Counted from the stretch's first letter, positions 40,406 through 55,378 are shown. The stretch: 64,000 bases of DNA from Bradyrhizobium guangzhouense (GCF_004114955.1 NZ_CP030053.1:2976001-3040000), one strand, 5' to 3'. Program-made: numbers and translations. The notes: generated by a model not told the origin, from the letters alone.

Positions 40406-41571
40406 CCGAGGAAGTTCGGCTCCAGATGGAATGCCCCTCCAAGCCGTCGCAATAATCCCTGGATGGACCACGCCGTGAAGCGCGCCCAGCGCTGCGCGGT
40501 CCAGTAGGGGCTCGTCGCAATCGATACCGAGCGGAAGCCGAACGCTTTTGCCGTCGACCATTCATCGCAGGCCCGCTTGACGGGATCGGCGTAGAAGGCC
40601 GCGATCTTGTTCGCATCCATCCCGTCGGACGCCAGCCATTGCGGGATGTGGACATTGCAGAGCCGCTCGACGTCCGTGAACACTTTGTCGCTGCCCGTGC
40701 CGGCGGCCGGGCAGGAGGTCGCGAAGGCGTCGCCGGCCAGCACTAGTCCCGGCTGATGGCTGGCATCGTTCACGTAGAGGTCGACCGGGCGAATCTTGAC
40801 TTCGCTCACGATGTCGAAGGCGCCGGTGATGCGCTTGAGGCGCGGCAGGGCGGCATTCAAAGTCTCCGCCGGCGCGCGGCGGAGCTCGCGCAGCCAGGGA
40901 TCGTCGAAGCTGCGATACACGAACAGATTGGCGCGCATGTGCGTGCCGATCGGAAACAGCGAGATGTAGGCAATACGGTCGCTCGGCCGCTCGGAGAAAT
41001 AGGTCAGCGCCGGGAAGTCGAACGCTTTCCGCCCTGCCGGCGCTACATCGAATCCGATCGAGATCGAATGACAGGCGCTGATGATGTTTCTGATGATGCC
41101 AAGCTGGTGCCGCAGACCGACGTTCAGGCCGTTGGCGAGCACGACCAGGCGGGCCGACACCGTCTCGTCATTGGCGAGTGCGATTCGCTGCCGCTCCGGG
41201 CTGGTCTCTACCGATACCGCCTTGGTCCAGATCCGCTCGACTGTCTCGGGAATCTCGTCGCGGATCGCGTTAACCAGGCAATCATAGCGGATGTTGAACT
41301 GCCGGCTCGGCGCCTTGTCGAGGAGATGGCCGAACCGTGCGATCCAGTTCTCGCCGGAGAAGGTCGCCCGACGCAGCACCTGGTCTGCGATTCCCGTGCG
41401 CTGGAATCGCTCGACCTGCCCGTGACCGCTAAGCTTCTCGACGCGAAAATCGGCCGGATAGGTCTCATGCGGGTCGATCATGACGGCCGAAATGCCGGCG
41501 CGCCCAAGCATTGCGGCGGCGGTCGAGCCGGCAAGTCCCCCGCCAATGATGGCTATATCGGTGTACCGCAT
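40318..41571 (-). CDS. FAD-dependent oxidoreductase with a poly-Ser tail
   Basis: 417 residues. FAD-binding GGGLAG (10-15), an FRVEKLSG segment resembling the halogenase/geranylgeranyl-reductase class of flavoproteins, and LVLAGDAFATSCPAAG for the second FAD contact. The last 28 residues (390-417) hold 24 Ser and are encoded entirely antisense to the acidic tail of the ABC exporter. The ancestral protein probably ended near residue 390. A strong promoter lies at 41635-41663. Substrate unknown; flavin hydroxylase, reductase or halogenase activity are all possible. Confidence 0.87.
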   Translation of the reverse strand: MRYTDIAIIGGGLAGSTAAAMLGRAGISAVMIDPHETYPADFRVEKLSGHGQVERFQRTGIADQVLRRATFSGENWIARFGHLLDKAPSRQFNIRYDCLVNAIRDEIPETVERIWTKAVSVETSPERQRIALANDETVSARLVVLANGLNVGLRHQLGIIRNIISACHSISIGFDVAPAGRKAFDFPALTYFSERPSDRIAYISLFPIGTHMRANLFVYRSFDDPWLRELRRAPAETLNAALPRLKRITGAFDIVSEVKIRPVDLYVNDASHQPGLVLAGDAFATSCPAAGTGSDKVFTDVERLCNVHIPQWLASDGMDANKIAAFYADPVKRACDEWSTAKAFGFRSVSIATSPYWTAQRWARFTAWSIQGLLRRLGGAFHLEPNFLGHSSSSSSSSSSSSSRSSSSSSSSLSSSA

Positions 41572-41634
41572 GGCGCTTGCCTCTGCCGAAGGTGGCAGAT
41601 TGACGCATCAACAGGAAAAAAAGCCTTAGCGCGG

Positions 41635-41663
41635 GTTATAAAAGTATATTTCTTCCGGGTAAA
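41635..41663 (-). promoter_or_regulatory. Promoter for the FAD oxidoreductase gene
   Basis: On the minus strand TTTACC, 17-bp spacer, TATAAC; the leader to ATG 41571 would be about 57 nt. It sits in a clearly AT-rich patch. Confidence 0.55.
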
Positions 41664-41780
41664 AATGTGCCTGGGACTGGCGGAGCCGGGCCTTCGGTCC
41701 CATATCCGGCGGGCGCCGCGAGAGCGCCAAGCAGGCAATTTCTGAAGGCGCGAGAAGCGCTTTGTGACTGTCGTTTCGCC

Positions 41781-41807
41781 TTGACTTGAGCGATTCTCAC
41801 TTATAGA
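41781..41807 (+). promoter_or_regulatory. Candidate promoter for the str operon
   Basis: TTGACT, 15-bp spacer, TATAGA. Good hexamers but short spacing; it would leave a leader of about 430 nt before rpsL. Confidence 0.35.
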
Positions 41808-42244
41808 AAGCGCCTCACTTAACGACAGGCGGTGAGCATCGCCAACGTCGGAACGGGCCACCCGTCTGATCCCTAAGGGGTCGCAAAGATGGGCACCAAC
41901 CTCGACGAATGCCGCTCAAACGCTGTCGATAATAGCTAGGCAATGCCAGTGCGATTTTAGGTCTTCCGAGCCTGTTCTCGTGAGGCCGAATTCGGATGCA
42001 TGACCTCAGTGCGCGGGCCGCGGCTTTACGCTGATCGGCCTGAAGACTGCGGTCCTCTGTGGCGTCGAAGCGCTTTCCGCTCAGTGATGGAGCGGTTGGC
42101 GCGATTTCGCTTTGTGCGGATTGTTCCCGTGCGAAGCGGGCCCCGTCGGGCGGGTAGCGCGACAAGAATTTGCGGTCCCGGCAACGGGCTCGCGGCAAGA
42201 CAGCGGACCCGCAAGGGGCTGCGATAACAAAGGGTAAGGCCAGG

Positions 42245-42616
42245 ATGCCGACGATCAACCAGCTGATCGCTCAACCGCGTGAAGTGCAGAAGTCGCGCAA
42301 GAAGGTGCCAGCGCTGCAGCAGTCGCCGCAGAAGCGTGGCGTTTGCACGCGCGTCTACACCACGACCCCGAAGAAGCCGAACTCGGCGCTTCGTAAGGTC
42401 GCCAAGGTGCGTCTGACCAACGGTTTCGAGGTGATCGGCTACATCCCGGGTGAGGGCCATAACCTTCAGGAGCACTCGGTGGTCATGATCCGCGGCGGCC
42501 GCGTCAAGGACTTGCCCGGCGTGCGCTACCACATCCTCCGCGGCGTTCTGGATACCCAGGGCGTCAAGAACCGTAAGCAGCGTCGTTCGAAGTACGGCGC
42601 GAAGCGTCCGAAGTAA
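42245..42616 (+). CDS. rpsL: 30S ribosomal protein S12
   Basis: 123 residues from ATG 42245 (MPTINQL); upstream open frame rejected. K43 in [10 protein letters not shown] and K88 in GGRVKDLPG are the wild-type, streptomycin-sensitive residues. S12 sits at the decoding centre and controls accuracy. It heads the str operon and is followed by rpsG after 15 bases. Confidence 0.99.
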   Translation: MPTINQLIAQPREVQKSRKKVPALQQSPQKRGVCTRVYTTTPKKPNSALRKVAKVRLTNGFEVIGYIPGEGHNLQEHSVVMIRGGRVKDLPGVRYHILRGVLDTQGVKNRKQRRSKYGAKRPK

Positions 42617-43102
<486 letters not shown>

Positions 43103-43135
43103 CGGCGAAACAAACGGACTCGCAAGGAACACCCC

Positions 43136-45208
<2,073 letters not shown>

Positions 45209-45248
45209 TTGTCGTCGGTCTAAAGCTGACGATTGAACGGAGAGTCAA

Positions 45249-46439
<1,191 letters not shown>

Positions 46440-46443
46440 TTAC

Positions 46444-46497
46444 GCGAATAGGGATTGGCGAGTAGCGAATGGTGACATTCGCTATTCGCTATTCGCC
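46444..46497. repeat. TATTCGC-type palindromic repeat between tuf and rpsJ
   Basis: The core stem is GCGAGTAGCGAATG (46458-46471) against CATTCGCTATTCGC (46476-46489), one G-U pair, loop GTGA. Further GCGAATA and TATTCGCC copies lie on each side, so several alternative stems are possible. It looks like a dispersed intergenic repeat rather than a terminator (no T run). Confidence 0.6.
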
Positions 46498-46524
46498 ACC
46501 CCCCTCTAAAGAGAGACCACGGCA

Positions 46525-46833
46525 ATGAACGGCCAAAACATTCGTATCCGTCTCAAGGCGTTCGACCATCGTATCCTCGATACGTCGACCCGGGAGATCG
46601 TGAACACGGCGAAGCGCACCGGTGCGCAGGTTCGCGGACCCATTCCGCTGCCCACCCGCATCGAGAAGTTCACCGTCAACCGTTCGCCGCACGTCGACAA
46701 GAAGAGCCGCGAACAGTTCGAGATGCGCACTCACAAGCGTCTGCTCGACATCGTCGATCCGACCCCGCAGACCGTCGATGCTTTGATGAAGCTCGACCTG
46801 GCCGCCGGTGTCGACGTCGAGATCAAGCTCTAA
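46525..46833 (+). CDS. rpsJ: 30S ribosomal protein S10
   Basis: 102 residues. [14 protein letters not shown] at the start and the tRNA-binding loop [19 protein letters not shown] are typical. S10 is also NusE, partner of NusB in antitermination. It opens the S10 gene block; 53 bp to rplC. Confidence 0.99.
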
Positions 46834-46886
46834 GATTTTTGGATCACGTTCGCACCTTGCGGACAGAAAGAACAGGAAGCACGCCG

Positions 46887-47603
46887 ATGCGCTCCGGAGT
46901 GATCGCACAAAAGGTCGGGATGACGCGGGTCTTTACAGAGGCCGGCGAACATATCCCCGTGACCGTGCTGAAGCTCGGCAATTGCCAGGTCGTAGGCCAC
47001 CGCACTGAAGAGAAGAACGGTTATGTCGCGCTCCAGCTTGGTTCTGGCAGCCGCAAGACCGTGTACATGCCCAAGGCTGAGCGCGGCCAGTTCGCGGTCG
47101 CCAAGGTCGAGCCGAAGCGGCAGGTCGAGGAATTCCGCGTCTCCGCGGATGCCATGATCCCCGTCGGCGCCGAGATCCTCGCCGATCACTTCGTCGTCGG
47201 CCAGTTCGTCGACGTCACCGGCACCTCGGTCGGTAAGGGCTTCGCTGGCGGCATGAAGCGCTGGAACTTCGGCGGTCTGCGCGCCACGCACGGTGTGTCG
47301 GTCTCGCATCGTTCGATCGGTTCGACCGGTGGTCGTCAGGACCCCGGCAAGACCTGGAAGAACAAGAAGATGCCCGGCCACATGGGTGTCGATCGCATCA
47401 CCACGCTCAACCTGCGCGTCGTCCAGCTCGACGTCGAGCGCGGTCTGATCCTCGTCGAAGGCGCCGTTCCCGGCTCCAAGGGCGGTTGGATCCGTGTGCG
47501 CGACGCCGTCAAGAAGCCGCTTCCGAAGGAAGCTCCGAAGCCCGGCAAGTTCAAGGTTGCGGGCGGCGAAGCCGAGGCTGCGGCCCAGCAAGAGGGTGCG
47601 TGA
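46887..47603 (+). CDS. rplC: 50S ribosomal protein L3
   Basis: 238 residues from ATG 46887; the extension to 46839 has no start signal. It is longer than E. coli L3 (209) because of an Ala/Glu/Gln-rich C-terminal tail after [10 protein letters not shown], frequent in rhizobia. The loop with [18 protein letters not shown] reaches toward the peptidyl-transferase centre; the Gln is a methylation target in other species. One base separates it from rplD. Confidence 0.98.
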   Translation: MRSGVIAQKVGMTRVFTEAGEHIPVTVLKLGNCQVVGHRTEEKNGYVALQLGSGSRKTVYMPKAERGQFAVAKVEPKRQVEEFRVSADAMIPVGAEILADHFVVGQFVDVTGTSVGKGFAGGMKRWNFGGLRATHGVSVSHRSIGSTGGRQDPGKTWKNKKMPGHMGVDRITTLNLRVVQLDVERGLILVEGAVPGSKGGWIRVRDAVKKPLPKEAPKPGKFKVAGGEAEAAAQQEGA

Positions 47604-47604
47604 G

Positions 47605-48225
47605 ATGGAATTGAAAGTCACCACCCTCGAGGGCAAGGAAGCCGGCTCGGTCCAGCTTTCAGACGCCATTTTCGGCCTTGAGCCGCGCCAGGACATCATT
47701 GCGCGCTGCGTGCAGTGGCAGCTGAACAAGCGTCAGGCCGGCACCCACAAGGCCAAGGGTCGCGCCGAGATCTGGCGCACCGGCAAGAAGATGTACAAGC
47801 AGAAGGGTACCGGCGGTGCTCGTCACGGCTCGGCCCGCGTGCCGCAGTTCCGCGGCGGCGGTCGTGCCTTCGGTCCGGTCGTGCGTTCGCACGCCACCGA
47901 CCTGCCGAAGAAGGTCCGTGCACTCGCTCTCAAGCATGCGCTGTCGGCCAAGGCCAAGGACGGCGATCTGCTCGTGATCGACAAGGCCGCGCTGGAAGCC
48001 GCCAAGACCAAGGCGCTGCTCGGTCACTTCTCGGGCCTCGGCTTGACCAACGCGCTGATCATCGACGGCGCCGAGCTCAACAACGGCTTCGCCGCTGCGG
48101 CCCGCAACATCCCGAACATGGACGTGCTGCCGATCCAGGGCATCAACGTCTACGACATCCTGCGCCGTCAGAAGCTCGTTCTGACCAAGGCCGCCATCGA
48201 TGCGCTGGAGGCGCGCTTCAAATGA
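47605..48225 (+). CDS. rplD: 50S ribosomal protein L4
   Basis: 206 residues from ATG 47605, two bases after the rplC stop. The extended loop with [15 protein letters not shown] lines the exit tunnel. In E. coli L4 represses the S10 operon by binding its leader; whether that applies here cannot be read. It overlaps rplW by 4 bp (ATGA). Confidence 0.99.
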   Translation: MELKVTTLEGKEAGSVQLSDAIFGLEPRQDIIARCVQWQLNKRQAGTHKAKGRAEIWRTGKKMYKQKGTGGARHGSARVPQFRGGGRAFGPVVRSHATDLPKKVRALALKHALSAKAKDGDLLVIDKAALEAAKTKALLGHFSGLGLTNALIIDGAELNNGFAAAARNIPNMDVLPIQGINVYDILRRQKLVLTKAAIDALEARFK

Positions 48226-48524
48226 CGAAGAACATCGAGGCTCGCCATTACGACGTGATCGTCGCCCCGGTCGTCACCGAAAAGGCGACGCTGGCGTCCG
48301 AGCACAACAAGGTTCTGTTCAAGGTGGCCGCGAAGGCGACCAAGCCGCAGATCAAGGAAGCGATCGAGAAGCTGTTTGACGTCAAGGTCAAGAGCGTCAA
48401 CACGCTGGTCCGCAAGGGCAAGACTAAGGTCTTCCGCGGCAATCTCGGCTCGCAGTCGAACACCAAGCGCGCGATCGTGACCCTCGAAGAGGGTCATCGG
48501 ATCGACGTGACCACCGGTCTGTAA
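48222..48524 (+). CDS. rplW: 50S ribosomal protein L23
   Basis: 100 residues from ATG 48222, coupled to rplD by ATGA. VVTEKAT at the N-terminus and [15 protein letters not shown] loop are typical. L23 surrounds the exit tunnel and is the docking site for trigger factor and SRP. Confidence 0.99.
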   Translation: MTKNIEARHYDVIVAPVVTEKATLASEHNKVLFKVAAKATKPQIKEAIEKLFDVKVKSVNTLVRKGKTKVFRGNLGSQSNTKRAIVTLEEGHRIDVTTGL

Positions 48525-48536
48525 GGTCGCACGACG

Positions 48537-49370
48537 ATGGCACTGAAGAAGTTCAATCCCACGACACCGGGCCAGCGCCAGCTGGTCATGGTCGATCGTT
48601 CGGCGCTCTACAAGGGCAAGCCGGTCAAGGCGCTCACCGAGGGCAAGCATTCCTCGGGCGGCCGCAACAACACCGGTCGCATCACCGTGCGCTTCCGCGG
48701 CGGCGGTCACAAGCAGACCCTGCGCATCGTCGACTTCAAGCGCGACAAGGTCGATGCGCCCGCGACCGTCGAACGGCTGGAATATGATCCGAACCGCACC
48801 GCGTTCATCGCGCTGGTCAAGTACGAAGACGGCACCCAGGCCTATATCCTGGCGCCGCAGCGTCTGGCGGTCGGCGATTCCGTGGTCGCCGGCAACTATG
48901 TCGACGTGAAGCCGGGCAACGTCATGCCGCTCGGCAACATGCCGGTCGGTACGATCATCCACAACATCGAGGTCAAGATCGGCAAGGGCGGCCAGCTCGC
49001 TCGTTCCGCCGGCACCTATGCTCAGCTGGTCGGCCGCGACCAGGACTACGTGATCATCCGCCTGAACTCGGGTGAGCAGCGTCTCGTGCACGGCCGTTGC
49101 CGCGGCACCATCGGCGCGGTGTCGAACCCGGATCACATGAACACCTCGATCGGCAAGGCCGGCCGCAATCGCTGGCTGGGCCGCAAGCCGCATAACCGCG
49201 GTGTTTCGATGAACCCGATCGACCATCCGCACGGCGGTGGTGAAGGTCGTACCTCGGGCGGTCGTCACCCGGTCACTCCGTGGGGCAAGCCGACCAAGGG
49301 CAAGAAGACCCGCAGCAACAAGTCGACCAATAAATTCATTCTCCTAAGCCGCCACAAGCGGAAGAAGTAA
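48537..49370 (+). CDS. rplB: 50S ribosomal protein L2
   Basis: 277 residues. Conserved [19 protein letters not shown] near the start and the peptidyl-transferase-proximal HPHGGGEGR with the essential His toward the end. L2 binds 23S rRNA domain IV and bridges the subunits. Twelve bases before rpsS. Confidence 0.99.
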   Translation: MALKKFNPTTPGQRQLVMVDRSALYKGKPVKALTEGKHSSGGRNNTGRITVRFRGGGHKQTLRIVDFKRDKVDAPATVERLEYDPNRTAFIALVKYEDGTQAYILAPQRLAVGDSVVAGNYVDVKPGNVMPLGNMPVGTIIHNIEVKIGKGGQLARSAGTYAQLVGRDQDYVIIRLNSGEQRLVHGRCRGTIGAVSNPDHMNTSIGKAGRNRWLGRKPHNRGVSMNPIDHPHGGGEGRTSGGRHPVTPWGKPTKGKKTRSNKSTNKFILLSRHKRKK

Positions 49371-49382
49371 GGAACGACGGAC

Positions 49383-49661
49383 ATGGTTCGTTCAGTCTGG
49401 AAAGGCCCGTTCGTCGAGGGTTCTCTGCTCAAGAAGGCGGATGCCGCTCGCTCGTCCGGCCGTCACGACGTCATCAAGATCTGGAGCCGTCGTTCGACGA
49501 TCCTGCCGCAATTCGTCGGTCTGACCTTCGGCGTCTACAACGGTCAGAAGCACGTGCCGGTGGCCGTCAACGAGGAAATGGTCGGTCACAAGTTCGGCGA
49601 GTTCTCGCCGACCCGGACCTTCCATGGCCACTCCGGCGACAAGAAAGCCAAGAAGGCTTGA
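49383..49661 (+). CDS. rpsS: 30S ribosomal protein S19
   Basis: 92 residues. [25 protein letters not shown] and [16 protein letters not shown] are the family blocks. S19 forms a head complex with S13 that contacts the A-site tRNA. Ten bases before rplV. Confidence 0.99.
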   Translation: MVRSVWKGPFVEGSLLKKADAARSSGRHDVIKIWSRRSTILPQFVGLTFGVYNGQKHVPVAVNEEMVGHKFGEFSPTRTFHGHSGDKKAKKA

Positions 49662-49671
49662 GGATTAAACG

Positions 49672-50061
49672 ATGAGCAAACCTAAGCGCGAACGGAGCCT
49701 CGCCGAGAACGAGGCCAAGGCGGTCGCCCGGATGCTGCGGGTGAGCCCGCAGAAGCTCAACCTGGTCGCCCAGCTCATTCGCGGCCGGAAGGCTTCCGCT
49801 GCGCTCGCCGATCTGCAGTTCTCGCGCAAGCGGATCGCGGTCGACGTGAAGAAGTGCCTGGAATCGGCCATCGCCAATGCCGAGAACAACCACGACCTCG
49901 ACGTCGACGATCTCGTCGTGGCGCAGGCGTTCGTCGGCAACGGCCTCGTGATGAAGCGCTTTGCCGCCCGCGGGCGTGGCCGTTCGGGCCGTGTCTACAA
50001 ACCATTTTCGCAGCTGACGATCATTGTTCGTCAGGTCGAAGCCGAAGCAGCAGCGGCTTAA
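49672..50061 (+). CDS. rplV: 50S ribosomal protein L22
   Basis: 129 residues. [20 protein letters not shown] at the start and the tunnel hairpin [17 protein letters not shown] near the end; the hairpin tip is a macrolide-resistance hot spot and looks normal. Tail of VEAEAAAA. Eighteen bases before rpsC. Confidence 0.99.
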   Translation: MSKPKRERSLAENEAKAVARMLRVSPQKLNLVAQLIRGRKASAALADLQFSRKRIAVDVKKCLESAIANAENNHDLDVDDLVVAQAFVGNGLVMKRFAARGRGRSGRVYKPFSQLTIIVRQVEAEAAAA

Positions 50062-50079
50062 GGGTCGCAGGAGAAAACG

Positions 50080-50805
<726 letters not shown>

Positions 50806-50834
50806 TCGACCAGAGAATTTGAGGGCTTAAAGCC

Positions 50835-51248
50835 ATGATGCAACCTAAGAAAACGAAGTTCCGGAAGGCGCATAAGGGCCGCATCCACGGCGTTGCGTCT
50901 TCGGGCGCGACGTTGGCATTCGGCCAGTTCGGCCTGAAGGCGACCGAGCCTGAGCGCGTCACCGCGCGCCAGATCGAAGCCGCCCGCCGCGCGCTGACCC
51001 GCCACATGAAGCGCGCCGGCCGCGTCTGGATCCGCGTGTTTCCCGACGTTCCGGTGTCGAAGAAGCCGGCCGAAGTCCGCATGGGCTCCGGCAAGGGTTC
51101 GCCGGAACTGTGGGTCGCCCGCGTCAAGCCGGGCCGGGTGCTGTTCGAGATCGACGGCGTCAACACCCAGACGGCGCGCGAAGCGCTGACGCTCGCGGCC
51201 GCCAAGCTGCCGATCAAGACGCGCTTCGTCGAGCGCATTGCGGAGTAA
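50835..51248 (+). CDS. rplP: 50S ribosomal protein L16
   Basis: 137 residues. [15 protein letters not shown] start, [19 protein letters not shown] core. Two adjacent ATG codons (50835 and 50838) are both possible starts. L16 organises the A-site tRNA elbow region of the 50S subunit. It ends six bases before the rpmC start. Confidence 0.98.
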   Translation: MMQPKKTKFRKAHKGRIHGVASSGATLAFGQFGLKATEPERVTARQIEAARRALTRHMKRAGRVWIRVFPDVPVSKKPAEVRMGSGKGSPELWVARVKPGRVLFEIDGVNTQTAREALTLAAAKLPIKTRFVERIAE

Positions 51249-51253
51249 TGGCC

Positions 51254-51460
51254 ATGGCCCAGATGAAGATCGAAGACATCCGCGCGATGAGCCCCGACCA
51301 GCAGGACGATGCCGTCCTGAACCTGAAGAAGGAGCGCTTCAACCTGCGCTTCCAGCGTGCCACCGGGCAGCTCGAGAACACCTCGCGTCTGCGCGAGGCT
51401 CGCCGCGACATCGCCCGGATCAAGACCGTCGCCGCGCAAGCGCGCGCGAAGAAGAAGTAA
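51254..51460 (+). CDS. rpmC: 50S ribosomal protein L29
   Basis: 68 residues from ATG 51254: GGAG at 51242-51245 is eight bases upstream, whereas ATG 51248 overlaps the rplP stop with only two bases of spacing. Two-helix fold with [20 protein letters not shown]. It sits near the exit tunnel beside L23. Confidence 0.97.
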   Translation: MAQMKIEDIRAMSPDQQDDAVLNLKKERFNLRFQRATGQLENTSRLREARRDIARIKTVAAQARAKKK

Positions 51461-51473
51461 GGGGCTAACGGAT

Positions 51474-51722
51474 ATGCCGAAACGTACTTTGCAAGGCGTG
51501 GTCGTCAGCGACAAGACTGCCAAGACCGTCGTGGTGCGCGTCGATCGCCGCTTCACGCATCCGATCTACAAGAAGACGATCCGCCGTTCGAAGAACTACC
51601 ACGCGCACGACGAGAACAACGAGTTCAAGCCGGGCGACATGGTCTGGATCGAAGAGACCAAGCCGATTTCGAAGTTGAAGTGCTGGATCGTGATCCGGGG
51701 CGAACACAAGAAAAGCGCCTGA
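51474..51722 (+). CDS. rpsQ: 30S ribosomal protein S17
   Basis: 82 residues from ATG 51474 ([12 protein letters not shown]). OB fold with [18 protein letters not shown] and the ISKLKCW close. It binds 16S rRNA helix 11 early in assembly. A 96-bp gap with a 6-bp hairpin (TCGGCC/GGCCGA, 51733-51752) separates it from rplN, the S10/spc boundary. Confidence 0.98.
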   Translation: MPKRTLQGVVVSDKTAKTVVVRVDRRFTHPIYKKTIRRSKNYHAHDENNEFKPGDMVWIEETKPISKLKCWIVIRGEHKKSA

Positions 51723-51818
51723 TCTGTTGGCCTCGGCCATTCATTTGGCCGACTGACTTCAGGGAAATGTTGAGCGCCGGCTAGGCTGGCGCAAAGAGAA
51801 AGAGGACGAGGTGCATCA

Positions 51819-52187
51819 ATGATTCAGATGCAGACCAACCTCGACGTGGCCGATAATTCTGGCGCACGCCGTGTCATGTGTATCAAGGTGCTCGGAGGCT
51901 CCAAGCGCCGCTACGCCACGATCGGCGACATCATCGTCGTCTCGATCAAGGAAGCCATTCCGCGTGGCAAGGTGAAGAAGGGCGACGTGATGAAGGCCGT
52001 CGTGGTGCGTGTCCGCAAGGACATCCGCCGCGCTGACGGTTCGGTCATCCGCTTCGACCGCAACGCCGCCGTCCTGATCAACAACCAGGCCGAGCCGGTC
52101 GGCACCCGTATCTTCGGGCCCGTGCCGCGCGAGCTGCGTGCGAAGAACCACATGAAGATCATTTCGCTCGCGCCGGAGGTGCTGTGA
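51819..52187 (+). CDS. rplN: 50S ribosomal protein L14
   Basis: 122 residues. [17 protein letters not shown] start and [16 protein letters not shown] end are diagnostic. L14 lies at the subunit interface with L19. First gene of the spc block; its stop shares one base with the rplX ATG (TGATG). Confidence 0.99.
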   Translation: MIQMQTNLDVADNSGARRVMCIKVLGGSKRRYATIGDIIVVSIKEAIPRGKVKKGDVMKAVVVRVRKDIRRADGSVIRFDRNAAVLINNQAEPVGTRIFGPVPRELRAKNHMKIISLAPEVL

Positions 52188-52501
52188 TGGCTGCGAAGAT
52201 CCGCAAGGGCGACAAGGTCGTCGTGCTGACCGGCCGCGACAAGGGTCGCACCGGCGAAGTGTTCGAAGTTCGCCCCGACGCCGGCACGGCGCTCGTGCGC
52301 GGCATCAACATGGTCAAGCGTCACCAGAAGCAGACGCAGGCCCAGGAGGGCGGCATCATCTCGAAAGAGGCGCCGATCCAACTGTCCAACATCGCGTATG
52401 TCGGCAAGGACGGAAAGCCGACCCGCGTCGGATTCAAGATTCTGGCGGACGGCAAGAAGGTTCGCATCGCCAAGAGCTCGGGAGCTGAGATCGATGGCTG
52501 A
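52187..52501 (+). CDS. rplX: 50S ribosomal protein L24
   Basis: 104 residues from ATG 52187, with GGAGG just upstream; GTG 52184 rejected. KOW motif at the start ([20 protein letters not shown]). L24 starts 50S assembly. It overlaps rplE by 8 bp. Confidence 0.98.
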   Translation: MAAKIRKGDKVVVLTGRDKGRTGEVFEVRPDAGTALVRGINMVKRHQKQTQAQEGGIISKEAPIQLSNIAYVGKDGKPTRVGFKILADGKKVRIAKSSGAEIDG

Positions 52502-53051
52502 GACCGCTTACACCCCGCGCCTGCGCGCGGAATACGACTCGAAGATCCGCACGGCGATGACCGAGAAGTTCGGTTATGAGAACGTCATGCAGGTTCCGCG
52601 TCTGGACAAGGTCGTGCTGAACATGGGCGTCGGCGATTCCGTCAACGACCGCAAGAAGGCCGAGACTGCCGCTGCCGAGCTGACCCAGATCGCCGGCCAG
52701 AAGGCGATCGTGACCTACTCGCGTATCGCGATCGCGACCTTCAAGCTGCGTGAGAACCAGCCGATCGGCTGCAAGGTCACGCTGCGCAAGGCCCGCATGT
52801 ACGAGTTCATCGATCGCCTGGTGACGGTCGCGCTGCCGCGCGTCCGCGACTTCCGCGGTTTGAACCCGAAGAGCTTTGACGGCCGCGGCAACTATTCGCT
52901 CGGTATCAAGGAGCACATCATTTTCCCCGAGATCGACTTCGACAAGGTCACGGAAGCCCGCGGTATGGACATCACCGTCTGCACCACGGCCAAGACCGAC
53001 GAAGAGGCGAGGGCCTTGTTGACCGCTTTCAATTTCCCGTTCCGGCAGTGA
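52494..53051 (+). CDS. rplE: 50S ribosomal protein L5
   Basis: 185 residues from ATG 52494 inside the rplX end; longer frame rejected. [12 protein letters not shown] and [15 protein letters not shown] are typical. L5 binds 5S rRNA and contacts P-site tRNA. Confidence 0.99.
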   Translation: MAETAYTPRLRAEYDSKIRTAMTEKFGYENVMQVPRLDKVVLNMGVGDSVNDRKKAETAAAELTQIAGQKAIVTYSRIAIATFKLRENQPIGCKVTLRKARMYEFIDRLVTVALPRVRDFRGLNPKSFDGRGNYSLGIKEHIIFPEIDFDKVTEARGMDITVCTTAKTDEEARALLTAFNFPFRQ

Positions 53052-53097
53052 GACGCTGACCTAAAGCCTCTCAAACGCGGATACCCAGGAGCCAAGC

Positions 53098-53403
53098 ATG
53101 GCAAAGAAGAGTTCAGTCGAGAAGAACAACCGGCGCAAGCGGATGGTGAAGAACGCCGCCCCGAAGCGCGAGCGGTTGAAGGCGATCATCGCCGACAAGA
53201 CGCTGCCGATGGAGGAGCGGTTCGCCGCCACCCTGAAGCTTGCGGAAATGCCGCGCAATTCGTCGGCCACCCGCATCCGTCTGCGTTGCGAGCTGTCGGG
53301 CCGCCCGCGCTCGAACTATCGCAAGAACAAGCTGTCCCGTATCGCGCTCCGCGACCTTGGCTCCAAGGGCATGGTCCCGGGCCTCGTGAAGTCGAGCTGG
53401 TAA
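53098..53403 (+). CDS. rpsN: 30S ribosomal protein S14 (zinc-independent form)
   Basis: 101 residues, the long form without a CxxC zinc ribbon. [18 protein letters not shown] and the [15 protein letters not shown] end are conserved. It is a late-assembling head protein. Confidence 0.98.
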   Translation: MAKKSSVEKNNRRKRMVKNAAPKRERLKAIIADKTLPMEERFAATLKLAEMPRNSSATRIRLRCELSGRPRSNYRKNKLSRIALRDLGSKGMVPGLVKSSW

Positions 53404-53417
53404 GGAGGGTCGTTTAG

Positions 53418-53816
53418 ATGTCTACGCACGATCCAATCAGCGATCTGATCACCCGCATCCGCAACGCGCAGATGCGTTCCAAGAGCAAGGTCTCCACGCC
53501 CGGCTCGAAGATGCGCGAGAACGTCCTCGAAGTGCTCAAGAGCGAGGGCTACATCCGCGGTTACGCAACCCTCGAGCACGCCTCGGGCCGTAGCGAGATC
53601 GAGATCGAGCTGAAGTATTTCGACGGCGAGCCCGTCATCCGTGAGATCGAACGTGTCTCCAAGCCAGGGCGCCGCGTTTACGCCTCGGTGAAGAACCTGC
53701 CGCGGGTCAATAACGGGCTCGGTATTTCGGTGTTGTCGACGCCGAAGGGGATCATGGCCGACCACAGTGCGCGTGAAGCGAACGTGGGCGGTGAAGTCCT
53801 CTTCACGGTGTTCTGA
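53418..53816 (+). CDS. rpsH: 30S ribosomal protein S8
   Basis: 132 residues. [15 protein letters not shown] start and GGEVLFTVF end. S8 binds 16S helix 21; in E. coli it represses the spc operon by binding near rplE. No matching leader was identified here. Sixteen bases before rplF. Confidence 0.99.
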   Translation: MSTHDPISDLITRIRNAQMRSKSKVSTPGSKMRENVLEVLKSEGYIRGYATLEHASGRSEIEIELKYFDGEPVIREIERVSKPGRRVYASVKNLPRVNNGLGISVLSTPKGIMADHSAREANVGGEVLFTVF

Positions 53817-53832
53817 GAAGGATTTTTGATCC

Positions 53833-54366
53833 ATGTCACGTGTTGGCAAAAGGCCTGTGGCGGTGCCGTCCGGTGTGACCGCGACCGTCGATGGGCAGAC
53901 CGTCAAGATGAAGGGGCCGAAGGGCCAGCTTCAGTTCGTCGTTCATGACGACGTCGAAGTGAAGCTCGAGAACGGCCAGGTCAAGGTCAAGCCGCGGGCC
54001 GAGACCAATCGCGCGCGGGCGCTGTATGGCACCGCTCGCGCCCAGGTCGCGAATCTGGTCGAAGGCGTCACCAAGGGCTTCGAGAAGAAGCTCGAGATCA
54101 CCGGCGTCGGTTACCGCGCCGCGATGCAGGGCAAGAACCTGCAGCTCGCGCTCGGTTACAGCCACGACGTGGTCTACCCGATCCCGGAAGGGATCACGAT
54201 CGCCGTGCCGAAGCCCACCGAAATCACGGTGTCGGGCAGCGACATCCAGCGCGTCGGCCAGGTTGCCGCCGAGATCCGCTCCTATCGTCCGCCGGAGCCC
54301 TACAAGGGCAAGGGCGTGAAGTATGTGGGCGAATTCATCTTCCGCAAGGAAGGCAAGAAGAAGTAA
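53833..54366 (+). CDS. rplF: 50S ribosomal protein L6
   Basis: 177 residues. [14 protein letters not shown] start, duplicated RNA-binding fold, and [16 protein letters not shown] near the end. L6 lies near the sarcin-ricin loop and factor-binding site. Eleven bases before rplR. Confidence 0.99.
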   Translation: MSRVGKRPVAVPSGVTATVDGQTVKMKGPKGQLQFVVHDDVEVKLENGQVKVKPRAETNRARALYGTARAQVANLVEGVTKGFEKKLEITGVGYRAAMQGKNLQLALGYSHDVVYPIPEGITIAVPKPTEITVSGSDIQRVGQVAAEIRSYRPPEPYKGKGVKYVGEFIFRKEGKKK

Positions 54367-54377
54367 CGGAGCCGGTC

Positions 54378-54740
54378 ATGTCCAAAGCCAAGGTTACCAA
54401 TGCCCGGCGCAAGCGGAGTGTGCGGCTGAAGCTGCGCCGCTCCGGCGGTGGTCGTCCGCGTCTGTCGGTGTTCCGCTCGTCCAAGCACATCTACGCCCAG
54501 GTCATCGACGACCTGAAGGGCGAGACGCTGGCCTCTGCCTCCTCGCTCGAGAAGTCGATGCGGGACGGCGGCAAGACCGGCGCCGACATCGATGCAGCGA
54601 AGGCGGTCGGCAAGCTGCTGGCCGAGCGCGCCGCCGAGAAGGGCGTCAAGGAAGTCGTGTTCGATCGCGGCAGCTACCTCTACCACGGGCGCGTCAAGGC
54701 TCTCGCCGACGCTGCGCGTGAGAGCGGGCTGAGCTTCTAA
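54378..54740 (+). CDS. rplR: 50S ribosomal protein L18
   Basis: 120 residues. Basic N-terminus [12 protein letters not shown], then [18 protein letters not shown] and [20 protein letters not shown]. It binds 5S rRNA with L5. Confidence 0.99.
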   Translation: MSKAKVTNARRKRSVRLKLRRSGGGRPRLSVFRSSKHIYAQVIDDLKGETLASASSLEKSMRDGGKTGADIDAAKAVGKLLAERAAEKGVKEVVFDRGSYLYHGRVKALADAARESGLSF

Positions 54741-54784
54741 CAGAATTTGAGGATTGAGGCGTAAGCCTCTGAAGGATTGGAAAA

Positions 54785-55378
54785 ATGGCAGAACGCGAAC
54801 AACGTGGTGGACGCGATCAACGCGGCGGCGGACGTGAACGCAAGGAGCGCGAGGAGCGCGACAGCGAGTTCGTCGACAAGCTCGTCCACATCAATCGCGT
54901 GGCCAAGGTCGTCAAGGGCGGCAAGCGCTTCGGTTTCGCTGCGCTCGTCGTGATCGGCGATCAGAAGGGCCGCGCCGGCTTCGGTCACGGCAAGGCGCGC
55001 GAAGTGCCTGAGGCGATCCGCAAGGCCACCGAGTCCGCCAAGCGCAACCTGACCCGCGTGTCGCTGCGCGAGGGCCGTACGCTGCATCACGACATCGCCG
55101 GCCGTCATGGCGCTGGCCGCGTCTATCTGCGTGCCGCTCCGGCCGGTACCGGCATCATCGCCGGCGGTCCGATGCGCGCCGTGTTCGAGACGCTCGGCGT
55201 CCAGGACGTGGTGGCGAAGTCGATCGGCTCGTCGAACCCGTACAACATGGTTCGCGCGACCTTCGATGCGCTGAAGCACCAGGACTCACCGCGTTCGGTC
55301 GCGGCGCGCCGCAACATCAAGGTGTCCACCCTGCAGGGTCGTCGCATCGGCGGCGATGCCGAGGCGGCGGCGGACTAA
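54785..55378 (+). CDS. rpsE: 30S ribosomal protein S5
   Basis: 197 residues, about 30 longer than E. coli because of an Arg/Gly/Glu-rich N-terminal extension. dsRBD-like [19 protein letters not shown] and the conserved [17 protein letters not shown]5 lines the mRNA entry channel and affects accuracy and spectinomycin response. Confidence 0.99.
   Translation: MAEREQRGGRDQRGGGRERKEREERDSEFVDKLVHINRVAKVVKGGKRFGFAALVVIGDQKGRAGFGHGKAREVPEAIRKATESAKRNLTRVSLREGRTLHHDIAGRHGAGRVYLRAAPAGTGIIAGGPMRAVFETLGVQDVVAKSIGSSNPYNMVRATFDALKHQDSPRSVAARRNIKVSTLQGRRIGGDAEAAAD

Larger units (their letters stand above)
41572..42244. other. 673-bp divergent gap before rpsL
   Basis: No gene supported on either strand. 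It holds a good minus-strand promoter (41635-41663), a weaker plus-strand promoter candidate (41781-41807), and about 430 bp of possible rpsL leader with no obvious strong hairpin. Confidence 0.55.
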
